From DASSQJ01 sp963773655 (lineage in GTDB: Bacteria; Actinomycetota; Actinomycetes; Actinomycetales; Dermatophilaceae), in contig CAVZBX010000001.1 in NCBI GenBank assembly GCA_963773655.1, forward strand, positions 1,178,001-1,242,000: a stretch of DNA of 64,000 bases, given 5' to 3'. Both the position numbers and the translations under genes were made by a program. The notes under the pieces are model-generated. The model was not told where the DNA came from. It searched no databases and worked only from the letters and a program-made list of their open reading frames with translations. Below are positions 1 through 12,310 of the stretch, piece by piece (position 1 is the first letter of the stretch; every line of letters begins with the position of its first letter).

Positions 1-387
1 GCGGCGTCGTCCCAGCGCGTGCCGATGACCGCCCCCGTCGTGCAGTCCGAGGCGGCCGTCGGTGAGTACGTCGTGGCGTTCGTCCTGCCGGCCGGGATGA
101 CCGAGCAGACCGCCCCCGTGCCCGCCGACCCCCGGGTGCGGGTCCGGGGGGTCGACGAGGAGCTGGCGGCGGCGGTGCGCTTCTCCGGACGGTGGACGGA
201 GGGGTCCTACCTCCGTCACCTCGCCGGGCTCCGGTCCGCGGTCGCCGCGGCCGGGCTGCTGGCGGTGGGAACGCCGCGCTTCGCCCGGTTCGACCCGCCG
301 TTCACGCCCTGGTTCCTGCGGCACAACGAGGTCGTCCTGGGCGTGCGGTGGCCGGGGAGGACCGGTGAGGTCGGACCGGGTGGGTAG
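1..387 (+). CDS. SOUL family heme-binding protein, 3' part
   Basis: The reading frame is already open at base 1, so the start lies outside the window; about 128 C-terminal residues remain. The string PMTAPV near the left edge matches the signature of SOUL/HBP proteins, which bind heme or other tetrapyrroles in the cytoplasm. The C-terminus (RFDPPFTPWFLRHNEVVLGV) matches the conserved end of the family, including the PFTPWFLRRNE-type motif. The gene ends 9 bp before rarA. Function beyond heme or tetrapyrrole binding is not known for most bacterial members. Confidence 0.8.
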   Translation, partial: AASSQRVPMTAPVVQSEAAVGEYVVAFVLPAGMTEQTAPVPADPRVRVRGVDEELAAAVRFSGRWTEGSYLRHLAGLRSAVAAAGLLAVGTPRFARFDPPFTPWFLRHNEVVLGVRWPGRTGEVGPGG

Positions 388-390
388 CCT
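385..390 (+). promoter_or_regulatory. -10 hexamer for leaderless rarA
   Basis: TAGCCT lies 6 nt before the rarA GTG, with no Shine-Dalgarno sequence between. With usual -10 to +1 spacing, transcription would begin at the start codon. Inferred from sequence only. Confidence 0.5.
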
Positions 391-396
391 CGCCGG

Positions 397-1821
397 GTGA
401 GCCAGGACGCGACCGACCTCTTCGGGGCGGCGGCGCGGGAGCGCGCGGCCGACGGCCCCGACGCGTCCGGCGCCGTGCTGCCGCCCCTCGCGGTGCGGAT
501 GCGGCCGCGCAGCGTGGAGGAGGTGCGCGGCCAGGCCGAGGTGCTGCGCCCGGGCAGTCCGCTGCGGCGCCTCATCGCCGGCAGCGGGGGAGCCGCCGGT
601 CCGCTGAGCGCGATCCTCTGGGGCCCACCCGGGACGGGGAAGACCACCCTCGCCCACCTCGTCGCCACCGCCGCCGACCGCGAGTTCGTCGAGCTGTCGG
701 CGGTGACCGCAGGCGTCAAGGACGTCCGCTCGGTCATGGAGCACGCGAACCGCACCCGCGACCTCTACGGGCGCCAGACCGTGCTCTTCCTCGACGAGAT
801 CCACCGCTTCACCAAGGCCCAGCAGGACGCCCTGCTCCCGGGCGTCGAGAACCGTCAGGTGGTGCTGGTCGCGGCCACCACGGAGAACCCGAGCTTCTCG
901 GTCATCGCCCCGCTGCTCTCCCGCTCGATGCTCGTCACGCTCGTCCCGCTGGGCGACGACGAGGTCGCCGAGGTGCTCGCCGCCGCCGTCACGCAGGAGC
1001 GCGGGCTCGGCGGGGCCCACCGCCTCGCCGACGACGCCCGCGACCACCTGGTCCGCCTCGCCGGGGGAGACGCCCGGCGGGCGCTGACCTTCCTCGAGGC
1101 CGCCGCCGGTGTCGCCGAGGACGCCCTGGCCCCCGGAGCGGACCGCCCGGAGGCCCTCGAGATCACCCTCGCGCACGCCGAGCAGGCGGTTGCGCACGCC
1201 GCGGTCCGGTACGACCGCACCGGCGACCAGCACTACGACGTCGCCTCCGCCCTGATCAAGAGCATGCGCGGCTCCGACGTCGACGCGGCGCTGCACTACC
1301 TGGCCCGGATGCTCGAGGCGGGCGAGGACCCGCGGTTCGTCGCCCGGCGCATCGTCATCGCCGCCTCCGAGGACGTGGGGATGGCCGACCCCACCGCGCT
1401 GCAGACGGCGGTGGCCGCGATGCACGCGGTGGCGCAGGTGGGCATGCCCGAGGCGCGGATCATCCTGGCCCAGGCGGTGGTGCACATCGCCCTGGCCCCG
1501 AAGTCGAACGCGGCGTACACGGGCATCAACGAGGCCATCGCCGACGTGCGCGCCGGCCGGGGCGGCCCGGTGCCGCTGCACCTGCGCGGCAGCGGGTACG
1601 GCGGGGCGAGCCGGATCGCCGAGGCCTCGGCCGCGGCGGCGGGCAGAGGCATGGCGCCCGCCTACGTCTACGCGCACGACGAGCCGGAGGGGGTGGCCGC
1701 GCAGCAGTACCTCCCGGACGACCTCCACGGCCGCACCGACTACTACCGGCCCACCGACCGCGGGTTCGAGGCGCGCCTGCAGGAGCGCTGGCGGTGGCTG
1801 CGCGAGCGGCTCGGACGCTGA
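397..1821 (+). CDS. rarA: Replication-associated recombination protein A (AAA+ ATPase)
   Basis: 474 aa, a normal length for RarA/MgsA (WRNIP1 family), an AAA+ clamp-loader-like ATPase acting at stalled replication forks. Walker A GPPGTGKT is at residues 76-83, Walker B/DEIH at 133-136, and the family signature TTENPSF at about 161-167. The C-terminal half carries the RarA tetramerisation region (ASEDVGMADP, then KSNAAY). The GTG start at 397 gives the family N-terminus, a short tail followed by PLAVRMRPRS. The neighbouring alaS fits the usual actinobacterial order rarA-...-alaS. Confidence 0.95.
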   Translation: MSQDATDLFGAAARERAADGPDASGAVLPPLAVRMRPRSVEEVRGQAEVLRPGSPLRRLIAGSGGAAGPLSAILWGPPGTGKTTLAHLVATAADREFVELSAVTAGVKDVRSVMEHANRTRDLYGRQTVLFLDEIHRFTKAQQDALLPGVENRQVVLVAATTENPSFSVIAPLLSRSMLVTLVPLGDDEVAEVLAAAVTQERGLGGAHRLADDARDHLVRLAGGDARRALTFLEAAAGVAEDALAPGADRPEALEITLAHAEQAVAHAAVRYDRTGDQHYDVASALIKSMRGSDVDAALHYLARMLEAGEDPRFVARRIVIAASEDVGMADPTALQTAVAAMHAVAQVGMPEARIILAQAVVHIALAPKSNAAYTGINEAIADVRAGRGGPVPLHLRGSGYGGASRIAEASAAAAGRGMAPAYVYAHDEPEGVAAQQYLPDDLHGRTDYYRPTDRGFEARLQERWRWLRERLGR

Positions 1822-1906
1822 GCGGGCGCCCGGGTCCGTGAGTCCCCGCACAGGGGCTCGACGGACCGGCGCGCCGGGAGGACGATCGGGGGTGGAGGTG
1901 GTCCGG

Positions 1907-2242
1907 ATGGCGACGACATCCACGATCGGAACGACCGGGACGCGTCGGACGCGGTCGGTGTGGGCACCGCTCGTCGGCGCGGCCCTGCTCGTGCTGGCCC
2001 TCGCCGGCTGCGCGGCCGGCCCGAACCCGGCGCTCGACACCGGCCCCGACCCCGCGGGGTTCTGGCTGGGCCTCTGGCAGGGCTTCATCCTCCCGGTGAC
2101 GTTCGTCGTCTCGCTGTTCACCGACGACGTCAGCATCTACGAGGTGCAGAACTCGGGGAACTGGTACGACTTCGGCTACGTGCTCGGGGTGCTCGTGATC
2201 CTCGGTGGCGGCGGCGGGGGCTCGGCGGCGGCCCGTCGCTGA
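1907..2242 (+). CDS. Small putative lipoprotein
   Basis: 111 aa if started at the ATG at 1907, which follows a GGAGGTGG sequence; an upstream GTG in frame at 1838 looks less likely. An arginine-containing n-region is followed by a hydrophobic stretch and the lipobox LAGC with Cys at about residue 35, so the mature protein is probably a membrane-anchored lipoprotein. Two more hydrophobic stretches (WLGLWQGFILPVTFVVSLF and FGYVLGVLVILGG) follow, and the protein ends in Gly/Ser/Arg. A family of short actinobacterial membrane proteins with GFWxGxWxG...PxxFxxSLF looks like this; no function is assigned. Confidence 0.7.
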   Translation: MATTSTIGTTGTRRTRSVWAPLVGAALLVLALAGCAAGPNPALDTGPDPAGFWLGLWQGFILPVTFVVSLFTDDVSIYEVQNSGNWYDFGYVLGVLVILGGGGGGSAAARR

Positions 2243-2291
2243 CCCCGGCCACGGCGGGGAATCCGGAGGGACGGCGGGCTCCCGGCTTCTG

Positions 2292-2297
2292 TAGGGT
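2292..2297 (+). promoter_or_regulatory. -10 hexamer 7 nt before the DUF948 gene
   Basis: TAGGGT followed by 7 nt and the ATG at 2305, with no Shine-Dalgarno sequence. Suggests a leaderless message for the 2305-3095 gene pair. Confidence 0.45.
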
Positions 2298-2304
2298 CGG
2301 GGCC

Positions 2305-2670
2305 ATGACGGTGACGCTCGGTGGGATCGCGGGACTCGTCGCCGCGCTCGCGTTCGCCTACCTCGTCGTGCGGGTCGCCGGCCTGATCGGCAGGGCCGGG
2401 CGCATCCTCGACGAGACCCGCGCCGGCCTGCGCGAGACCTCCGAGAACGTCCAGCCCACGCTCAAGGGCCTCACCGACACCGTCAGCCTCACCAACGACC
2501 AGCTGACCCGCGTCGACGGCATCACCAGCTCGGTCTCGACGATGACGACCAACGCCTCGGCCCTGACCTCGGTCGTCGCCGCCACGCTCGGCTCGCCGCT
2601 CATCAAGGTCGCGGCGTTCAGCTACGGCGTGCGGGTCGCCGTGTCGAACCTGCGCCGGGGTGCGCGGTGA
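2305..2670 (+). CDS. DUF948 domain membrane protein
   Basis: 121 aa. One N-terminal transmembrane segment (about residues 4-24) is followed by an amphipathic stretch with RILDETRAGLRET and many Thr/Val positions, as in DUF948 proteins (chemotaxis-like coiled segments of unknown role). The gene stands just upstream of alaS in many actinobacteria. ATG 2305 is chosen because it puts the hydrophobic segment at the N-terminus and sits 7 nt after a -10 hexamer. The stop overlaps the next gene by 4 nt, so the two are probably translated together. Confidence 0.8.
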   Translation: MTVTLGGIAGLVAALAFAYLVVRVAGLIGRAGRILDETRAGLRETSENVQPTLKGLTDTVSLTNDQLTRVDGITSSVSTMTTNASALTSVVAATLGSPLIKVAAFSYGVRVAVSNLRRGAR

Positions 2671-3095
2671 GGACGCGCACCGTCGTCCTCACCGCCGTCG
2701 TCGCCGTCGGCGCCGGGCTCGTCCTCTGGCGGCTGCCCGTCACCCGCCGCTTCGTCGGCACGGTCCGCGAGGCCGCCGCCCAGCGGGAGGCGGAGCTGCG
2801 GCAGGCCGTCGAGGTCGCGGTGCGCGCCGACGCCACCAGCCGGGCGCCCCGGTACACGCCCGACGCCACCGTCCCCGAGCTCGACGTCGAGGCGGGCTGG
2901 GACCGCGACCGGCGCGGGCGGGCCGCCACGCCCCTCGGGGCCGCCGACCCCGGACGCTCGCTCTCCCCGGAGGAGGCCCGGGCGCTGCTGCTCGACCCCA
3001 CGGGCCCGGCCGCCGCCGACGCGGCCGCCGCCGAGGCAGCCGGGGACGACAGGGTCGGCGACCCGGACGGGCGCCGAGCTCCCGAGGGGCCCTGA
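2667..3095 (+). CDS. Small single-pass membrane protein, function unknown
   Basis: 142 aa, GTG start overlapping the DUF948 stop (GTGA). A hydrophobic N-terminus (VVLTAVVAVGAGLVLW) precedes a charged region with a short helix rich in Glu/Arg/Ala and a low-complexity tail ending PDGRRAPEGP. A protein of this shape regularly follows the DUF948 gene in actinobacteria. It may act with its neighbour in the envelope, which is inferred from coupling only. Confidence 0.65.
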   Translation: MRTRTVVLTAVVAVGAGLVLWRLPVTRRFVGTVREAAAQREAELRQAVEVAVRADATSRAPRYTPDATVPELDVEAGWDRDRRGRAATPLGAADPGRSLSPEEARALLLDPTGPAAADAAAAEAAGDDRVGDPDGRRAPEGP

Positions 3096-3195
3096 GCGCC
3101 CCCGTCCCCACGCCTTCCCGACCGTCCACCCGGGCGTTGCGGCGGCATAGCATGACGCCCACCGCGCCCGCCGACCCGAGGACCGATACCTGCTC

Positions 3196-5891
<2,696 letters not shown>

Positions 5892-5892
<1 letters not shown>

Positions 5893-6427
5893 TGGCCGCC
5901 GCCGCGCAGGGGCCGGGGCGGGGCGTGCGGCTGGGCGTCGACGTCGGCTCGGTCCGGGTCGGGGTCGCCGTCAGCGACCCCGACGGCGTGCTCGCCACCC
6001 CCGTCGCGACCCTGCGCCGCGACCCCGGCGGCGACCCGGCGGCGGGCGACCCGGACGTCGAGGAGATCGCCGGGCTCGTCGCCGAGCACGGCGCGGTCGC
6101 CGTCGTCGTCGGCCTGCCGAAGTCGCTCGACGGGGGCGAAGGGCCCGCCGCACGGCGGGCACGCACGTATGCTTCCGTGGCTGGCGGCGCGTGTCGCACC
6201 GGTCCAGGTGCGTCTCGTCGACGAGCGGCTGACGCACGGTCGACGCGCACCGCACGCTCCGCGACAGCGGGGTCGCCGGGAGACGGCAGCGTGCCGTGGT
6301 CGACCAGGCCGCAGCGGTGCTCATCCTCCAGTCGGCCCTCGACACGGAGCGGACGACCGGGTCACCGGCCGGGGAGCCGGTCGGGGGCCGACGGCGCAAG
6401 CCACGGACGAAGGGCACGAGGACGTGA
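5892..6427 (+). CDS. ruvX: Putative pre-16S rRNA nuclease / Holliday junction resolvase-like (frameshifted)
   Basis: The N-terminus has the RNase H-fold opening LGVDVGSVRVGVAVSDPDG with its catalytic Asp, then VVGLPKSLDGGEGPAA. The rest of the conserved protein is present but in two other frames: VRLVDERLT after about 6170, and the segment from VDAHRTLRDSG through AAAVLILQSAL to the stop after about 6232. Each shift is explained by one extra base. YqgF/RuvX matures the 5' end of 16S rRNA in well-studied bacteria. It overlaps alaS by one base and mltG by four, as in other actinobacteria. The breaks are most likely sequence errors. Confidence 0.85.
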
Positions 6428-7635
6428 CTCACCAGGACTTCACCGACACGATCTTCGGTGACGACACCGGGGACCACCGGGCCTCGCCGGCACCCCAGAC
6501 CCGCCGCGAGCTCCACCACGGTGGTGGCCGCCGCCGGCGGCGCCGGCGGCCGCCGCGTCGCGGCCGCCGGCTGCTCGTGCTCGCCGTCGTCGTCGCCCTC
6601 GTCGGGGGCGGCGCCTACGCCGCCTACAGCGTGCTCGGCCCGGCCGTCTCGGGCCTGTTCTCCGGCAGCGGCGTCGACGGCGACATGGACTACCCCGGGC
6701 CCGGGCAGGGCGAGGTCATGGTCGTCATCGAGCCGGGCGCCACCGGCGAGGACATCGCCACGACGCTGCAAGGACAACGAGGTCACCAAGACCCGCACCG
6801 CCTACCTCCAGGCCGCCGCGGCCGACCCCGAGGCGGCCGCGAAGATCCAGCCCGGCACCTACGCGATGCGCCAGCAGATGACCGGCGCGGACGCCTTCGC
6901 CCTGCTCATCGACCCTGCCAACCGCGTCGCCGAGCGGGTGACCCTCCGGGAGGGCCTGTGGAAGAGCGAGGTCTTCGCGGCCCTCTCCAAGGCGACCGGC
7001 ATCCGCCGTCGAGAGTACGAGAAGGCCGCCAAGGACACCGAGGCCATCGGGCTGCCCGACCAGGCCGACGGCAACGTCGAGGGCTGGCTCTTCCCGGCGA
7101 GCTACGAGTTCGACGACAGCACCACGGCTGCCGAGCAGCTGAGGCAGATGGTCGCCCAGACGGTGAAGACCCTCGAGGGCGCCGGGGTCGCCGAGGACGA
7201 CTGGCAGGAGACGCTCACCATCGCCTCCATCGTCGAGGGCGAGGTCAGCGGCGACGCCGACCGGGCCAAGGTGGCCCGGGTGGTCCTCAACCGGCTCGAG
7301 GCGGGACCGCCGAGCTACGGCCTGCTCCAGATGGACTCCACGGTGCACTACGCCGAGCAGCAGCGGGGCAAGGCGGGACCACCGACGAGCAGCGCGCGTC
7401 CGACAACCCGTACAACACCTACGTGCAGCCGGGCCTGCCGGCCGGGCCCGATCGGCAACCCGGGAGCGGCGTCGATCGAGGCGGCGGCCGAACCCCGCCG
7501 AGGGCGACTGGGTACTTCTTCGTCACCGTCAACCCGACACCGGAGAGACGAAGTTCGCCACCACGCTGGACGAGCACACCGGAACGTCCAGGAGTTCCAG
7601 GCCTGGTGCGCCGACGAACGCCGGACAAGTGCTGA
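6424..7635 (+). CDS. mltG: Endolytic transglycosylase MltG (frameshifted)
   Basis: GTG start overlapping the ruvX stop. A cytoplasmic Arg-rich stretch is followed by one transmembrane segment (LLVLAVVVALVGGGAYAAY), then the YceG fold: VVIEPGATGEDIA, VTLREGLW, GWLFPASYEFD, the catalytic-site region SIVEGEVSG and NPYNTYVQPGLPAGPIGNPG. MltG cleaves nascent peptidoglycan and ends glycan strand growth. The coding pattern jumps frame about eight times (near 6769, 7372, 7448, 7495, 7511, 7534, 7583, 7612), and both insertions and deletions are needed. Every conserved block survives, so the gene is probably intact in the organism. Confidence 0.88.
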   Translation: MTHQDFTDTIFGDDTGDHRASPAPQTRRELHHGGGRRRRRRRPPRRGRRLLVLAVVVALVGGGAYAAYSVLGPAVSGLFSGSGVDGDMDYPGPGQGEVMVVIEPGATGEDIATTLQGQRGHQDPHRLPPGRRGRPRGGREDPARHLRDAPADDRRGRLRPAHRPCQPRRRAGDPPGGPVEERGLRGPLQGDRHPPSRVREGRQGHRGHRAARPGRRQRRGLALPGELRVRRQHHGCRAAEADGRPDGEDPRGRRGRRGRLAGDAHHRLHRRGRGQRRRRPGQGGPGGPQPARGGTAELRPAPDGLHGALRRAAAGQGGTTDEQRASDNPYNTYVQPGLPAGPDRQPGSGVDRGGGRTPPRATGYFFVTVNPTPERRSSPPRWTSTPERPGVPGLVRRRTPDKC

Positions 7636-8461
7636 GGGCACGCGGTCCTCGGCTCGCCCGGTCGCCCACTCGCTCTCACCGGTCCTGCACCGGGCCGGCT
7701 ACGCCGCGGCCGGGCTCACACGACTGGGCGTACGAGGCCGCGCGAGGTCGACGCCGACGGGCTGCCCGACGTCGTCGCGGGCCTCGACGAGCGTGGCGCG
7801 GGCTCTCCCTGACGATGCCGCTCAAGGAGGCCGCGCTCGCGGTCGCCGCCGAGGCCTCCGACGTCGCCCGCCGCGCCGGTGCCGCCAACACCCTCGTGCG
7901 CCGGCCGGACGGCGGCTGGGACGCGACGAACACCGACGTCGCCGGGGTCGCCGGGGCCCTCGCTGCCGCACCTGCCCGGCCCCCCGCAGCGGGCGCTGGT
8001 CATCGGCGCGGGCGCCACGGCCCGCGCGGCCGTGCTGGCGCTCGCCGGGCTCGGCGTCACGACCCTCACGGTCCGGGCCCGAGACACCGCGAGGGCCGCC
8101 GACCTGCTGGCCTGGGCGCTCGACCTCGGGATCGGCGTGCGTAGCGGCTCGGTCGCCGGGATCGACGCGTGGCGGACCACGCGCGACGACGTCGTCGTCT
8201 CCACGGTGCCGCCCGCGGCGTCCGACGCGGTGGCGGCCACCGTCCCGCCGGAGCACCCCGGCGTGCTGCTCGACGTCGTGTACGCCGGGTGGCCACCCCG
8301 GTGGCCCGCGGCCGCCGGCCGCGGCCGGCATGACCGTCGTCTCCGGCCTCGACCTGCTCGTGCACCAGGCGGCGGAGCAGTTCCGGCTCTTCACCGGGCC
8401 GCGCCGGCGCCGCTCGAGGCGATGCCGGCCGCGGGCGCGGGCGGCGATGGAGGCCGCGTGA
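7629..8461 (+). CDS. aroE: Shikimate dehydrogenase (frameshifted)
   Basis: Reduces 3-dehydroshikimate to shikimate with NADPH. Recognisable blocks across frames: GSPVAHSLSPVLHRAGY at the start (family signature for shikimate binding), LSLTMPLKEAAL, GAANTLVRR, ATNTDVAG, the nucleotide-binding loop VIGAGATARAA, STVPPAASD, LDVVYAGWPT and GLDLLVHQAAEQF. The GTG start overlaps the mltG stop. Several single-base indels (near 7650, 7720, 7745, 7800, 7970, 8300, 8405) are needed to restore one frame. Confidence 0.85.
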
Positions 8462-9143
8462 CCGCCTGGCTGCCCGTGCTCGCCGCGGCCCTGGTGCATG
8501 GGCGTCGTCGGCCACCTGACCGGTAGGGAGCTCGCCACGCGGCGGCTACCGCATCCCCGAGGACGAGGCGGTGCACCCGCCTGGGTCGCCGTGGTGGACC
8601 GGCCCGCTCACCGGGCTGCTCGCCGGCCTGGCACGGGTCGGTCGGCGACCTGGGCGGCTGGGCCGCGCTGCCCGCGTACCTGCTCTTCGCCTGGCTGACC
8701 ACCGGCCTGACGTGGATCGACCTCGACGTGCACCGCCTGCCCGGTGGGCCTGTCGTGCCGGCCTCGGCGTGGACCGCCGTGCTCCTCGTCGTCGCCGGCC
8801 TCGCCACCGGGGACGGCCGCTGGCTGAGCGCCCTCGTCGGGCTCGCCGTCATGGGCGGGCTTCTACCTCCTGCTCTCGCTGCTGCCCGGCGGCGGGGTCG
8901 GGGGCGGCGACGTGCGCCTCGCCCCGCTCATCGGGGCGGTGCTCGGCTGGCTCGGGCGCGGGCCGCTCGTGTTCGGGATGGCCGCCGGCTTCCTCCTCGG
9001 CGGCCTCGGCGCGGCGCTGCTGCTCGTGCTCGGCCGGGCGGGCCGGAAGACCCACATCGCCTACGGGCCGGCGATGTGCCTCGGGGCCTGGGTGGGCGAT
9101 CGGGTTCACCGACCAGATCGTGACCGTGCTGACGGGCGGCTGA
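8458..9143 (+). CDS. A24 family prepilin-type peptidase (frameshifted)
   Basis: About 225 aa after frame repair, GTG start overlapping aroE. It is strongly hydrophobic with several transmembrane segments. The aspartyl-protease motifs are visible: LTTGLTWIDLDVHRLP (first catalytic Asp) and GGGVGGGDVRLAPLIGAV (GxGD-type second Asp). It lacks the long N-terminal methylase-type cytoplasmic domain of PilD. It could process type IV pilin-like or Tad/Flp prepilins, but no pilin genes are in the window. A peptidase of this type sits between aroE and aroC in many actinobacteria, so its place here is ordinary. Confidence 0.8.
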
Positions 9144-9167
9144 GCGGGCCGTGGAAGGATTCGGGCC

Positions 9168-10402
9168 ATGCTGCGCTGGCTGACCGCCGGGGAGTCGCAC
9201 GGGCCCGCGCTCGTCGCGACCATCGACGGCCTGCCCGCCGGGGTCGAGGTGACCACCGCCGACGTCGCGGCCGCGCTCGCCCGCCGCCGCCTCGGCTACG
9301 GGCGGGGGGCCCGGCAGAAGTTCGAGCAGGACGCAGGTCGAGATCCTCGGTGGCGTCCGCCTCGGGCCGGACCCTCGGGTCGCCGGTCGCCATCCGCATC
9401 GGCAACACCGAGTGGCCGAAGTGGCGCACGGTGATGAGCCCGGACCCGGTGCCGGCAGCGGAGTACGCCGCGGCCGACGACGTGGGCGCCGAGAAGGAGC
9501 TCGCGCGGAACCGGCCGCTGACCCGGCCCCGGCCCGGGCACGCCGACCTCGTCGGCATGCAGAAGTACGGGTTCGACGACGCCCGCCCGGTGCTCGAGCG
9601 GGCCTCGGCGCGCGAGACGGCCGCGCGGGTGGCGCTCGGCGCGGTCGCCGCCCGCTTCCTCGAGCAGGCCTACGGCATCCGGCTGGTCTCGCACACCGTC
9701 GCCATCGGGGCCGCGGGGACGCCCGACGACGCCGCGCTCCCGGTCCGCCGGCGACGTCGCCGCCCTGGACGCCGACCCGGTGCGCGCCTTCGACCCGAGG
9801 GCGTCGGCCGCGATGGTCGCCGAGGTCGACGCCGCCCACCAGGACGGCGACACCCTCGGCGGGGTCGTCGAGGTCGTCGCCGACGGCCTGCCGCCCGGTC
9901 TCGGCTCGCACGTGCACTGGGACCGACGCCTCGACTCGCGGCTCGCGGCCGCGCTGATGGGCATCCAGGCCATCAAGGGCGTCGAGGTGGGCGACGGGTT
10001 CCGCACGGCGGCCCGCCGCGGCTCGCAGGCGCACGACGAGATGGACCCGCGACGCCGCCGGGGTCATCCGCCGCCGCACCGGCCGCGCAGGCGGCACCGA
10101 GGGCGGGATGTCCGTCGGGGGCGTGCTGCGGGTGCGGGCGGCGATGAAGCCGATCTCGCACCGTGCCGCGCGCGCTCGAGACCGTCGACGTCACCGTCCG
10201 AGGAGCCGGCCCACGCGATCCACCAGCGCTCCGACGTGTGCGCCGTGCCGGCCGCCGGGGTCGTCGCCGAGGCGATGGTCGCGCTCGTCCTCGCCGAGGC
10301 GTGCCTCGAGAAGTTCGGCGGCGACACGGTGGCCGAGACCCCCCGCAACCACCGGGCCTACCTCGCCGCCGTCCCGAGTCGATGCGGACGTGGGAGGACT
10401 GA
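9168..10402 (+). CDS. aroC: Chorismate synthase (frameshifted)
   Basis: Converts 5-enolpyruvylshikimate-3-phosphate to chorismate using reduced FMN. ATG 9168 gives the family start MLRWLTAGESHGPAL. Further blocks in changing frames: RRRLGYGRGARQKFEQD, TRPRPGHADLVGMQKYGFDD, SARETAARVALGAVA, GSHVHWDRRLD, MGIQAIKGVEVGDGF, GGTEGGMS, and the C-terminal TPRNHRAYLAA ending MRTWED. Indels are needed near 9335, 9370, 9740, 10045, 10085, 10165 and 10380. The stop overlaps aroK in a TGATG. Confidence 0.88.
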
Positions 10403-10916
10403 TGCCGCGCGTCGTCCTCGTCGGGCCGCCCGGATCCGGCAAGACCATCACCGGCGCGGCCTGGCCGAGCGCCTCGGGGTGGCGCTCCACGACACCGACG
10501 CCGCCGTGGAGGCCGCGCGAGGGCCGCCGCATCGCCGACATCTTCGTCGTCGACGGCGAGGCCGCCTTCCGCGACGCTCGAGCGGGCCGAGGCGGCGCGC
10601 GGCCCTCGCGGAGGAGCCGGGCGTCGTGGCCCTCGGTGGCGGGGCGCCGGTCGACCCGCTCACGCGAGCCGCTGCTCGCCGGGCACACGGTCGTCTTCCT
10701 CGACGTCGGCATCGCCGACGCCGCGCAAGCGGATCGGCTTCGACAGGTCCCGGCCCCTGCTCACGGTCAACCCGCGCGCGTCGTGGGTGCGGCTGATGAA
10801 GGAGCGCCGGCCGGTCTACGAGCGGGTCGCCACGCACGTGGTCGACACCGCGGGGCGCACGCCGCGAGGAGGTGCGGCCGAGGGGGTCCTCGGACGCTCG
10901 GCGGGCGGCGCCGTGA
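10402..10916 (+). CDS. aroK: Shikimate kinase (frameshifted)
   Basis: ATP-dependent phosphorylation of shikimate. The start MPRVVLVGPPGSGKT contains the P-loop. The shikimate-binding DTDAAVEA and the GGGAP motif (VVALGGGAPVDP) follow, then FLDVGIADAA, the NPRASWVRLMKERRPVY lid region and a short tail. Frames change near 10448, 10515, 10578, 10600, 10660, 10725 and 10868, each consistent with one added or lost base. About 170 aa when repaired, normal for the family. The end overlaps the aroB start. Confidence 0.82.
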
Positions 10917-12006
10917 GCGAGCCGGTGACGCATCGCCGGTCGGCGACGCAGCTACGACGTCCTCGTCGGGCGGGGGCTGCTCGGCCGGCGGCGTCGACCA
11001 TCTGCCCGCCGGCGTGCGCCAGGTGCTGCTCGTGCACCCGCGCCGGCGGTCGAGCCGGTACGCGGCGGCGTGGGGCGGCGCGCTCGAGGCCGCCGGGCTC
11101 GTCGTGCGCGACGCGGCGGTGCCCGACGCGGAGGCGGCCAAGACGGCGCGAGGTCGCCGCCCGGTCTGTGGGCCGAGCTCGGGCAGCACGCCTTCACCCG
11201 CAGCGACGCCGTCGTGGCCGTCGGCGGCGGCACGGTCACCGACCTCGCCGGCTTCGTCGCCGCCACGTGGCTGCGCGGGGTGCCGGTGGTCCACGTCCCG
11301 ACGACGCTGCTCGCCATGGTCGACGCCGCGGTCGGGGGCAAGACGGGCATCAACACGGCCGAGGGCAAGAACCTCGTCGGCGCGTTCCACCCGCCGGTCG
11401 GCGTGTGCTGTGCGACCTCGACGTGCTCGCGACGCTGCCCGCGCGCCGACCTCGTCGCTGGTCTGGCCGAGGTCGTCAAGGCCGGGTTCATCGCCGACCC
11501 GCGCATCCTCGACCTCGTCGAGGCCGACCCGGCCGGGGCGGCCGAGCCCGGAGGGGGCGCACCTCGCCGAGCTCGTCGAGCGGGCGGTCCGGGTCAAGGC
11601 CGACGTCGTCGCCCAGGACCTGCGGGAGTCGTGGCTGCGGGAGGTCCTCAACTACGGGCACACCCTCGGCCACGCGGTCGAGCAGGTCGAGGGCTACCGG
11701 CGCCGGCACGGCGAGGCGGTGGCGGTCGGGATGGTGTTCGTCGCCGAGCTGGCCGGCCGGCCGGTGTGCTCGACGCCGCCGTCGTCGACCGGCACCGGGA
11801 GCGTGCTCGACGTCCGTCGGGCTGCCGACGGCCGACGCGCGGCGGGCGCTTCGACGACCTCTTCACGGCGATGCGCCGCGACAAGAAGTCCCGGGGGGCG
11901 CTGCTGCGCTTCGTCGTGCTCGAGGACGTCGCCCGGCCCGACCCGGCTCGAGGGCCCGGACGAGGCGCTGCTGCGCGCGGCCTACGCCGCCATCAGCCCC
12001 ACCTGA
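10913..12006 (+). CDS. aroB: 3-dehydroquinate synthase (frameshifted)
   Basis: Second step of the shikimate pathway (DAHP to 3-dehydroquinate; NAD and metal dependent). Conserved blocks: DAVVAVGGGTVTDLAGFVA, the PTTLLAMVDAAVGGKTGIN region, GKNLVGAFHPP, GLAEVVKAGFIADP, the metal-binding LNYGHTLGHAVE and HGEAVAVGM. The N-terminal 80 residues are scrambled by several indels; others occur near 11150, 11405, 11555, 11765 and 11830. The last gene of the aro run; repeats follow its stop. Together aroE, aroC, aroK and aroB cover four of the seven common steps. Confidence 0.87.
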
Positions 12007-12069
12007 CCCGCGAGCGCTCGTCGCCCCCCGCCGCTGCCGGCCGGCGCCCGGCTCGCTGTCGCCGGCCCG

Positions 12070-12310
12070 GCTCTGGTCGTTCCCGCGGGCTCTGGTCGCT
12101 GCTGCGGGGTCTGGTCGCTGCTGCGGGCTCTGGTCGCTCGTGTGGGGTCATGGTGCTGCTGCACCGCCATCCGGCGAGATCGACCAGACTCGGCAGCCGG
12201 CTCCCACGTCACGCTGCCCGCGGGCTCTGGTCACTGCTGCCCGCTCTGGTCACTGCTGCGGGGTCATGGTGCTGCTGCACCGCCATCCGGCGAGATCGAC
12301 CAGAGCCGGG
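12070..12310. repeat. Palindromic/tandem intergenic repeat, copy 1
   Basis: The intergenic stretch after aroB holds four tandem 19-bp units of the form GCTCTGGTCGCTGCTGCGG (starting 12070, 12089, 12108, 12127) and two more at 12224 and 12243. Each run leads into an identical 45-bp segment (12144-12188 and 12260-12304) with GTGCTGCTGCACCGCC in its middle and ending GATCGACCAGA. That ending is the inverse of the CTCTGGTC arm, so each run plus segment forms an imperfect palindrome. The rest of 12007-12443 shows no gene I can support. Related copies are at 13411 and 49700. Confidence 0.85.
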
